Both the position numbers and the translations under genes were made by a program. Shown in pieces: positions 1 through 5,148 of a stretch of DNA of 8,631 nt. This DNA is from Treponema sp. (GTDB lineage: Bacteria; Spirochaetota; Spirochaetia; Treponematales; Breznakiellaceae), in assembly GCA_009780595.1 (NCBI GenBank), contig WQZT01000060.1, positions 1 to 8,631 of the forward strand, in the 5' to 3' direction. Within the stretch, counting starts at the first letter, position 1. Each line of letters starts with the position of its first letter. The notes under the pieces are model-generated. The model ran no database searches. It was given only the letters and a program-made list of their open reading frames with translations, and was not told the origin of the DNA.

Positions 1-1652
1 CCAAGGCGGCTTCCCGGTGTCAGGGTTATCGTATTCCCAATATTCGCCGGGTTCTTGCTTGCCGTCGCCCCAGAGCCGCTGTTTTGGTCTATCGTGATAG
101 CGTAGTCAATCGCCTTCCACTCTGCCGTTACTGCCACACTTGAAGCTGGCATAGTAAACGTATTCCCGCTCATTGTTACCGTGCTTGGCGAAACTGTCCA
201 ACGGTCAAACGTGTACCCAGTGCGGTTTCCCGGTGTCATGGTTATTACGTCGCCGATATTCGCCGGATTTTTACTTGCCGTCGCCCCAGAACCGCCGTTT
301 TCGTTTATGCTGATGGTATAATCAACAGCCTTCCACTTCGCCGCTACTTCCACATCTGCCGCTTGCATCGTAAACGTATTATCCGTGCCAACCGTCAATC
401 CAGCAGGTTGTACGACCGTCCAGCCGTCAAACGTGTACCCAACGCGGTTTCCCGGTGTTAGTGTTACCTTCTCCCCGATATGCGCCGGGCTCTTGCTTGC
501 CGCCGAACCAGAGCCGCCGTTTTCATCTATCGTGATAGTGTAGCCAACAGCCGTCCACGTCGCCGTTACTGCCACGTTTGAAGCGGGCATAGTAAACGTA
601 TTGCCGCTCATTGTTACAGTGTTCGGCGAAACATCTGTCCAGCCGTCAAACGCATACCCGCCGCGCCTTCCGGGTGTCAGGGTTATTTCATCCCCTACGT
701 TTGCCGGGTTTTTACTTACCGCCGACCCTGAACCGCCGTTTTCGTTTATGCTGATGGTGTAGTCAATCGCCTTCCACGTTGCCATTACTTTCACATGAGC
801 TGCCGGCATAGTAAACGTATTGCTGCTCATTTCTAAAGTATCTGGCATAACAACTGTCCAGCTGTCAAACTTGTAGCCATCTTTGTATGTGCCGGGTGTT
901 AGCGTTATCGTCTCCCCTATGTTAGCCGTCGTTTTGTCTGCCGCCGAGCCTGAGCCGCCGTTTTGGTCTATGGTAATGGTGTAGTCGATTCCCTTCCACG
1001 TTGCCTTTACCTCCACATGTGAAGCGGGCATTGTAAACGTATTCTCGTTCATTGTTACTGTGTCCGGCGAAACAACCGTCCAGCGATCAAATGTATACCC
1101 GTCGAGACTTCCGGGTGTCAGCGTTATCGTCTCCCCCACGTTCGCCGGGCTTTTGCTCACCGTCGCCCCTGAACCGCCGTTTTGGTCTATCGTGATAGTG
1201 TAGTCAATCGGCGTCCACTTCGCTGTTACTTCCACAATCTCCGCTGGCATAGTAAACGTATTGTCTGAGGTAATTGTCAAACCGCCCTCAGGTTTTACAA
1301 CTGTCCACCCGTCAAACGTGTATCCGTCGTATGTGCCGGTTTCCAGTTTTACCGTCGCCTCTGGCCGTGCCGAATACTTATTATTATTTACCTTTGAACC
1401 TGTGCCACCGCCCTGATTCACGATGATGTCATACGCGCCCTGTTCCCACGTGGCAGCTATTACCACCGCCTCATCTGGCATAGTAAACGTATGGTCGGTA
1501 ATCGTTACGCCGGAAGCAGGTTTTACAACTGTCCAGCCGTTAAAGCCATGGTCAGCACGTGTGCCAATGCTGAGTTTTACCGTATCCCCTTGTTTTGCTT
1601 TGTTGGGGGTTGCCACCGCACCGTATCCATCATTGAAGGTGATGGCATACTC
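1..1652 (-). repeat. Tandem InlB-type repeat array, 7 full units plus a partial eighth
   Basis: Coding repeats of about 219 bp within the lipoprotein gene. The TFTMP codons (read on the plus strand as a conserved GTAAACGTA block) recur near 1479, 1248, 1029, 807, 589, 366 and 149, giving spacings of about 231, 219, 222, 218, 223 and 217 bp. Units start near 1652, 1438, 1211, 991, 770, 549, 330 and 112. Units 5 and 7 share ISINENGGSG, while units 3, 4, 6 and 8 carry ITID[QE]N. Units 2 and 6 share a longer form with a Gly-Leu-Thr insert before the TFTM motif. The similarity is high at DNA level, so unit number could change by recombination. Confidence 0.9.
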
Positions 1653-1847
1653 TTTCTTGCCGCCGTTTGTGCCGTTTGAATTGCCGTTGTTCTCACCGCC
1701 AGTGTTCGTGCCGCCGTTGTCGCCGCCGGGCGTGTCGCCGCAACCCGCCACGCCAAACCCGATGAATGCAGCTGCGGCGAAGGCAAGCAAGCCCAACCGC
1801 ACAGACCTAGAGATTCCCGTAGTAACTTTCCTCGTACCATTCACCAC
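1..1847 (-). CDS. InlB-type repeat surface lipoprotein, 3' end beyond window
   Basis: A continuous minus-strand frame of 615 codons, open to the window edge, reads from a GTG at 1847 (a second GTG follows at 1844). An in-frame TGA lies about 40 bases upstream and no ATG intervenes; AAAAGGGG (1858-1851) is the likely ribosome binding site. The N-terminus is a lipoprotein signal peptide: basic residues (R6, K7, R14, R17), a hydrophobic stretch LGLLAFAAAAFIGF and lipobox VAGC with Cys36. A Gly/Asn-rich linker (about 37-63) follows. The rest is tandem units of about 73 residues, each running Y-x-I-[TS]-I-x-x-N-G-G, GYTFDGWTVV, NTFTMPA, then V-x-V-x-A-x-W. Seven complete units and part of an eighth are present. 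This is the InlB B-repeat/Listeria-Bacteroides repeat superfamily, including the divergent Flg_new_2-like form. The protein is probably anchored to a membrane and exposed; its ligand is unknown. Any C-terminal domain lies outside the window. Confidence 0.9.
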   Translation of the reverse strand, partial: MVNGTRKVTTGISRSVRLGLLAFAAAAFIGFGVAGCGDTPGGDNGGTNTGGENNGNSNGTNGGKKEYAITFNDGYGAVATPNKAKQGDTVKLSIGTRADHGFNGWTVVKPASGVTITDHTFTMPDEAVVIAATWEQGAYDIIVNQGGGTGSKVNNNKYSARPEATVKLETGTYDGYTFDGWTVVKPEGGLTITSDNTFTMPAEIVEVTAKWTPIDYTITIDQNGGSGATVSKSPANVGETITLTPGSLDGYTFDRWTVVSPDTVTMNENTFTMPASHVEVKATWKGIDYTITIDQNGGSGSAADKTTANIGETITLTPGTYKDGYKFDSWTVVMPDTLEMSSNTFTMPAAHVKVMATWKAIDYTISINENGGSGSAVSKNPANVGDEITLTPGRRGGYAFDGWTDVSPNTVTMSGNTFTMPASNVAVTATWTAVGYTITIDENGGSGSAASKSPAHIGEKVTLTPGNRVGYTFDGWTVVQPAGLTVGTDNTFTMQAADVEVAAKWKAVDYTISINENGGSGATASKNPANIGDVITMTPGNRTGYTFDRWTVSPSTVTMSGNTFTMPASSVAVTAEWKAIDYAITIDQNSGSGATASKNPANIGNTITLTPGSRL

Positions 1848-2113
1848 ATGCCCCTTTTGCGATCCCCCTCCCTGTAAGACGGGTGATCACCTCAAACTGA
1901 AGCCTGACAGACTTCAATCCGCGATTACCCGCCCATACGAGCAAGGCTATACAAAGGCAGACAGCGCGCGTTTGGTTGGCAAACCTTCGGCGCGGCATCT
2001 ACCTGAATACCCGGTAATAGAGAGAAAAAATGAAAAAAGTGTGAAAAATGATAAAAATGTTGAGGAAAGACTGAAGAACTAACTAGATAAGAATTTGACT
2101 TTTTGGTATCATT

Positions 2114-2138
2114 GTGCAGTGTGCAGTGTGCAGTGTGC
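2114..2138. repeat. GTGCAGT heptamer tandem repeat, about 3.6 copies
   Basis: Three perfect copies of GTGCAGT at 2114-2120, 2121-2127 and 2128-2134, followed by a partial GTGC. It lies in non-coding sequence between the lipoprotein gene and the FtsB-like gene. Seven is not a multiple of three, so copy-number change would shift any reading frame or alter promoter spacing. Confidence 0.85.
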
Positions 2139-2235
2139 TTGGCGCGAGATCGAAATTGAGCGCCGTGCTCCCCGTCACCCAGACCATCATTTTAATCATG
2201 AAAAAAATTGTACAACACTTCGCAAAAAATGTCAA

Positions 2236-2267
2236 GCGGAATAATCCGCATTCGCGGATTATTCCGC
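2236..2267. repeat. Perfect 14-bp inverted repeat (hairpin), loop ATTC
   Basis: The left arm GCGGAATAATCCGC (2236-2249) is the exact reverse complement of the right arm GCGGATTATTCCGC (2254-2267), with a 4-base loop. Each arm is itself nearly palindromic (12 of 14 positions), so a cruciform or two small hairpins could also form. There is no T-run on either side, so it does not look like an intrinsic terminator. It ends 38 bases before the chosen start of the FtsB-like gene and may act as a leader structure or be a dispersed genomic repeat. Confidence 0.85.
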
Positions 2268-2305
2268 ACAATCAAGAAATCACGCAACTCGCCGAAAATA
2301 AGAAA

Positions 2306-2770
2306 ATGAACGGTGTGTTGAAATATCTCTTTGCGGTGTGGGCGGGAATTTTGGTGTATGTTATTTTGTCGTTTTCTTTCGGCCCAACGGGGTTAATGGC
2401 GTACCGCCACCTGCGGAACGAACAGGCGCGGCAGGAGGAAAACCTCGAACGGCTGTGGCGCTTGAACCTCGAACTGGAGAACACCGTTAACGCCCTGCGG
2501 CACGATAGAGACACGCTCGCCGTTTTCGCGCGGGAGCTTGGCTACGCCGCACCCGGTGAGTATTTTATCCGCATCGTCGGGCTTGGTGGCGGTCGGCAGA
2601 CGCTTGCGCCCACCGGGGAAATTGCCTTTGCATCCACCCCGCAGGTTATCTCTAATATGGTAGCTTTGATAATTGCGCTGTTTATCGGGGCGGCAATTTT
2701 TATCTGTATGATTGTTTTTGATGTAATAAAAAATCTCAAGGAACGATTAGAATCGTTCCCGAACGACTAG
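2306..2770 (+). CDS. FtsB/DivIC-like septum formation protein with an extra C-terminal membrane segment
   Basis: A 154-residue protein with the layout of the FtsB/DivIC/FtsL-type division proteins: a short cytoplasmic end, a membrane segment (about 5-25), then a charged heptad-like coiled coil (about 33-74), then the family-like ending ARELGYAAPGEYFIRI (75-90). FtsB-type proteins form a complex with FtsL and FtsQ at the division site and help activate septal wall synthesis. Unusually, a second hydrophobic segment (about 115-138) follows, so both ends should be cytoplasmic. I chose the ATG at 2306 because it sits just before the membrane segment and because upstream in-frame starts (2198, 2114) would translate a perfect hairpin and a heptamer repeat. 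No strong ribosome binding site is visible at any of these starts. The last codons and the stop fall inside a 20-bp tandem repeat. Confidence 0.75.
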   Translation: MNGVLKYLFAVWAGILVYVILSFSFGPTGLMAYRHLRNEQARQEENLERLWRLNLELENTVNALRHDRDTLAVFARELGYAAPGEYFIRIVGLGGGRQTLAPTGEIAFASTPQVISNMVALIIALFIGAAIFICMIVFDVIKNLKERLESFPND

Positions 2771-2780
2771 AATCGTTCCT
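2741..2780. repeat. Tandem pair of 20-bp palindromic units over the end of the FtsB-like gene
   Basis: Two adjacent copies, 2741-2760 and 2761-2780, differ only at T/C in the middle and at the last base; the core is GAACGAYTAGAATCGTTCC. Each copy can fold by itself (GGAACGATT with AATCGTTCC, loop AG), and AAGGAACGATT (2738-2748) can also pair over a longer distance with AATCGTTCCTT (2771-2781). The second copy supplies the stop codon TAG (2768-2770) of the FtsB-like gene. The structure could protect the 3' end of the mRNA or weakly terminate it; no T-run follows. Confidence 0.85.
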
Positions 2781-2789
2781 TGGGTAATT

Positions 2790-2834
2790 CTAGAAAAAAC
2801 GCGCTGTTCCAAAACACCGGGCGTTTGGAACAGC
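2790..2834 (-). terminator. Intrinsic terminator-like hairpin oriented to the minus strand
   Basis: GCTGTTCCAAA (2803-2813) pairs perfectly with TTTGGAACAGC (2824-2834) across a 10-base loop. Read on the minus strand, the stem is followed within three bases by TTTTTT (2799-2794), the classic arrangement. On the plus strand the stem is followed by A-rich sequence, and the T-run at 2849-2854 comes too late for a standard terminator. No minus-strand gene lies immediately upstream, so its job is unclear; it may act on antisense transcripts or work weakly in both directions. Confidence 0.6.
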
Positions 2835-2878
2835 AAAACAAAATCAAGTTTTTTAAATTATTTTTAGATACTATGAAG

Positions 2879-2884
2879 TATAAT
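2879..2884 (+). promoter_or_regulatory. -10 box TATAAT for the PTS_EIIC_2 gene
   Basis: A perfect TATAAT lies 44 bases before the start codon at 2929, in AT-rich sequence after the hairpin at 2803-2834. No good TTGACA-like -35 is present at 16-18 bases, so the promoter may rely on the AT-rich upstream tract. Confidence 0.55.
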
Positions 2885-2916
2885 CTATATAAGAAATAAT
2901 GCAAATTTTGTTTAAC

Positions 2917-2923
2917 AAAGGAG
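2917..2923 (+). promoter_or_regulatory. Ribosome binding site AAAGGAG deciding the start at 2929
   Basis: A strong Shine-Dalgarno sequence AAAGGAG sits 5 bases before the ATG at 2929. An in-frame ATG at 2899 lacks such a site and would place this sequence inside the coding region, so 2929 is preferred. Confidence 0.8.
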
Positions 2924-2928
2924 AGCGT

Positions 2929-3957
2929 ATGGGAGTTTCTGCCCTTGCCCGCCGCTATTGTATAGACGCTTTGGGTGCGATGGCGAAGGGGCTTTTTTGC
3001 TCCCTCATTATCGGTGTTATCTTAACGCAGTTCTTCCTGCTTACAGGGCTTGCCCAATTCCCGTTTGCACAGGCAATTATGGACATTACCTCGCCGCGCT
3101 CCGCCGTTGTGGGCGCTGCTATCGCGGCAGCAATTGCCCTCGCGTTGAAAGCACCGCCGCTTGTGCTGTTTTCCGCCATCGCTGCCGGGGCAATTGGTTA
3201 CTCCGCCAGCGCTCAGGGAATTCCGGCGGGGCCGCTCGGCGCGTACATTGCAACCGTGCTGGGCGTTGAAGCCGGGCGGCTGGTTTCAGGCCGCACCAAG
3301 CTCGATATTCTCGCAGTTCCGGCGGTGGTTATCATTTCAGGCGCGGTTGCGGGGAGTTTCGCGGGTCCGCCCATCGCCGCGTTTATGACAAGCCTGGGCG
3401 CGTTGGTCAACGGTATGACGGCGCTCAACCCGCTGCCGATGGGTGTCGCGGTTTCGGCGCTCATGGGGCTTACGCTGACGGGGCCGATTTCAAGCGCCGC
3501 TATTGCGATAATGCTGGGGCTTTCCGGGCTTGCGGGCGCGGCGGCAACTGCCGGGGGGAGCGCGCACATGGTCGGCTTTGCTGTCGCCAGTTACCGTGAA
3601 AACCGCCTCGAAGGGCTTTTGTCGCAGGGGCTTGGAACGTCTATGCTGCAAATCCCGAACATTATGCGCTACCCGCTCATCCTCGTTCCGGCGGTTGCGG
3701 CGTCGCTGGTAACCGGGCCGCTTGCGACGGTTGTCTTTCAGATGCAGAACAGCCCGCTCGGTGCAGGAATGGGAACGAGCGCCCTTATCGGCCCGATTAC
3801 GACGTGGATTACGATGAAGGAAAGCACCGCCGCGTTTCCACTTCTCGCGCAGATTGCGCTGGTGTATTTTGTCGCGCCTGCGGTTATCGCGCTTGCAGTC
3901 AGCGAAGGGATGCGTAAGCGTGGCTGGATACAATCCGGGCAGATGAAACTCAGGTAG
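2929..3957 (+). CDS. PTS_EIIC_2 (PfoR-type) integral membrane protein
   Basis: A 342-residue, very hydrophobic protein rich in Ala, Gly and Leu, with roughly eight to ten membrane segments across its length. It has the conserved stretches of the EIIC-like family that includes the Clostridium perfringens regulator PfoR: GSAHMVGFAVASYREN (210-225), QGLGTSMLQIPNI (233-245) and GMGTSALIGPI (280-290). The family resembles the sugar-translocating IIC domain of phosphotransferase systems, but its substrate and mechanism are not settled. No EIIA, EIIB, HPr or EI gene and no sugar enzyme lies nearby, so transport by a standard phosphorelay is not supported here; a stand-alone transporter or membrane sensor is equally possible. 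It has its own -10 box and strong ribosome binding site, suggesting a single-gene unit. Confidence 0.85.
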   Translation: MGVSALARRYCIDALGAMAKGLFCSLIIGVILTQFFLLTGLAQFPFAQAIMDITSPRSAVVGAAIAAAIALALKAPPLVLFSAIAAGAIGYSASAQGIPAGPLGAYIATVLGVEAGRLVSGRTKLDILAVPAVVIISGAVAGSFAGPPIAAFMTSLGALVNGMTALNPLPMGVAVSALMGLTLTGPISSAAIAIMLGLSGLAGAAATAGGSAHMVGFAVASYRENRLEGLLSQGLGTSMLQIPNIMRYPLILVPAVAASLVTGPLATVVFQMQNSPLGAGMGTSALIGPITTWITMKESTAAFPLLAQIALVYFVAPAVIALAVSEGMRKRGWIQSGQMKLR

Positions 3958-3985
3958 AAAAATATATAAAAAAAAGTTATCATTA

Positions 3986-3991
3986 TATAAT
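3986..3991 (+). promoter_or_regulatory. -10 box TATAAT for the coiled-coil gene and parE
   Basis: A perfect TATAAT lies 35 bases before the ATG at 4027 in the 69-base gap after the EIIC-like gene. No clear -35 box stands at the usual distance. The gap holds no hairpin terminator, so read-through from the gene before is possible as well. The ribosome binding site before 4027 is only moderate (GGACGGA, 4016-4022). Confidence 0.5.
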
Positions 3992-4026
3992 AGACATAAC
4001 AGAAACTAAATCAACGGACGGATAGT

Positions 4027-5148
4027 ATGGATGAACGCAAAGCGGTTATCAGAGATCTCGAAGAAAAAAAACGAACGGACACCGATGCGCGCAATCGGAT
4101 GCTGGAGGAGCTTGGTGAAGTTCTTATCGGCAAGCTAAACGATGGGCATTTTTACACGGAAGCCATCGGGGCGATTTTTGCTGAATATGATGAGTTCAAG
4201 AAGGAAATAGCCGGAGCTGAGGAGGCGATTAAAGCACTGGAGGCGGACAACCTGCAGATGAAGGAGCTGGATGATACGATTTCTTCAGGCGAGGCGAAAC
4301 ATTCTCAGCTTACGAAGGAGTTGTCGGAAGTCTGCGGCGTTTTGGGAAAGGCGTTAAGCCAGACGCAGGTGTTTGGCGATTCCAACCGCGAGCAGGAACA
4401 GGCGCTGCTTGTCAAAATCGACGAGCAGGAGCAAAAGACGCGCGAACTTCAAGAGCGCGAGGGTGGTGTGTTCGCGTGGATTAGCAAGAACGCGCAAATT
4501 GCGGTGGCGAAGGCGCAGCTTTTGAAAAGTCGTACTGCTGTGCAGAAACTGTACCGCGGCGTTGCCGAGCAATTTCTGGCTGACGGGGCAAATACCGATG
4601 CGATTGATGCGGAAGCCGCTGAACTGGCTCGCAGCACTGCCGCGCTGAAAAATTCGTTGGATGAGCTTGGTGCAAACCTTGCCGACTGGAAACTTCAGCG
4701 GCGTAAACTTGCCGATGCTTTTGGCGCGGAAGGTTCGCCGTCCCGCCGCATTCAGGCGAATCAAAAGCGCATTGCGTTTATCAAGGAAGGTTTTCTGGCG
4801 CTGTATAGGAAGCTTGGCGCACTTGCGGCGGTAAGTCCCGGCAAGGAAGCGCTCGTTGAGGTTCTAAGTGCCGAGGACAACGCCGTTTTGGAGAAGGCAG
4901 CCGCCCGCCAGAGCGCGATTGACGTAACCGAGTTGCGGCTTAAAAAAGTGAGGGCGGAGATTGGCATTGAAGAGGAAAATGCTGAGATAGAAAAGATTCA
5001 AAAGGCAATCTCGCACCAGCGGGGAAAAATCGCCGCTGCCACCGAAGAGATTTCGGAGTTTGAAAAACAAATCGGCGAGTGCGAGCAAAATATTCAGGAC
5101 TTTAAAAAGTTCTTAACAGAAAACGAAACGAATAGTGCAGGGGAATAA
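4027..5148 (+). CDS. Coiled-coil protein of unknown function, coupled to parE
   Basis: A 373-residue soluble protein with no signal peptide, no membrane segment and no enzyme motif that I recognise. It is rich in Glu, Lys, Ala, Leu and Gln. Long heptad-like charged stretches cover about residues 55-145, 160-230 and 285-365. They are interrupted by a short Trp/Ile-containing segment (149-158) and a Gly/Pro-containing region (232-273). This resembles the rod parts of SMC-like or structural coiled-coil proteins, but there is no Walker A or other ATPase motif. Its stop TAA (5146-5148) overlaps the parE ATG (5148-5150), so the two genes are co-transcribed and translation is probably coupled. By context it may be a partner or regulator of topoisomerase IV or of chromosome organisation; this is inference only. 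Confidence 0.85.
   Translation: MDERKAVIRDLEEKKRTDTDARNRMLEELGEVLIGKLNDGHFYTEAIGAIFAEYDEFKKEIAGAEEAIKALEADNLQMKELDDTISSGEAKHSQLTKELSEVCGVLGKALSQTQVFGDSNREQEQALLVKIDEQEQKTRELQEREGGVFAWISKNAQIAVAKAQLLKSRTAVQKLYRGVAEQFLADGANTDAIDAEAAELARSTAALKNSLDELGANLADWKLQRRKLADAFGAEGSPSRRIQANQKRIAFIKEGFLALYRKLGALAAVSPGKEALVEVLSAEDNAVLEKAAARQSAIDVTELRLKKVRAEIGIEEENAEIEKIQKAISHQRGKIAAATEEISEFEKQIGECEQNIQDFKKFLTENETNSAGE

Larger units (their letters stand above)
1848..2305. other. Gap between divergent genes, no confident gene
   Basis: This stretch separates the lipoprotein gene from the FtsB-like gene and should hold both promoters. No convincing -35/-10 pair was found for either. It contains a 10-bp palindrome GGTGATCACC (1882-1891) in the probable lipoprotein leader, an A-rich tract (about 2025-2095), a heptamer tandem repeat (2114-2138) and a perfect hairpin (2236-2267). 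Short open frames cross it on both strands, but they run through the hairpin or the repeat and have no family-like sequence. Confidence 0.6.

Noticed and set aside
1861..1916. Possible riboswitch in the lipoprotein leader (GGTGATCACC palindrome and a TGAAG/CTTCA stem)
   Set aside because: The stems are short and do not match any riboswitch consensus I know.
1807..1998. A 63-codon minus-strand frame with a basic start and hydrophobic stretch, upstream of the lipoprotein
   Set aside because: It overlaps the start of the lipoprotein gene in another frame, has no clear ribosome binding site and no family-like sequence; the signal-like stretch is probably chance.
1423..2082. A 219-codon plus-strand open frame
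   Set aside because: It is mostly antisense to the lipoprotein signal peptide and first repeats, is rich in Pro/Ser/Thr as expected of a shadow, and continues into A-rich non-coding DNA.
2114..2305. Upstream extension of the FtsB-like protein to 2198 or 2114
   Set aside because: The extension would translate the heptamer repeat and the perfect hairpin, lacks a ribosome binding site and adds nothing like the family.
2899..2928. Start of the EIIC-like gene at the ATG at 2899
   Set aside because: The strong AAAGGAG at 2917-2923 is placed for the ATG at 2929, and the -10 box at 2879-2884 would leave almost no leader for 2899.
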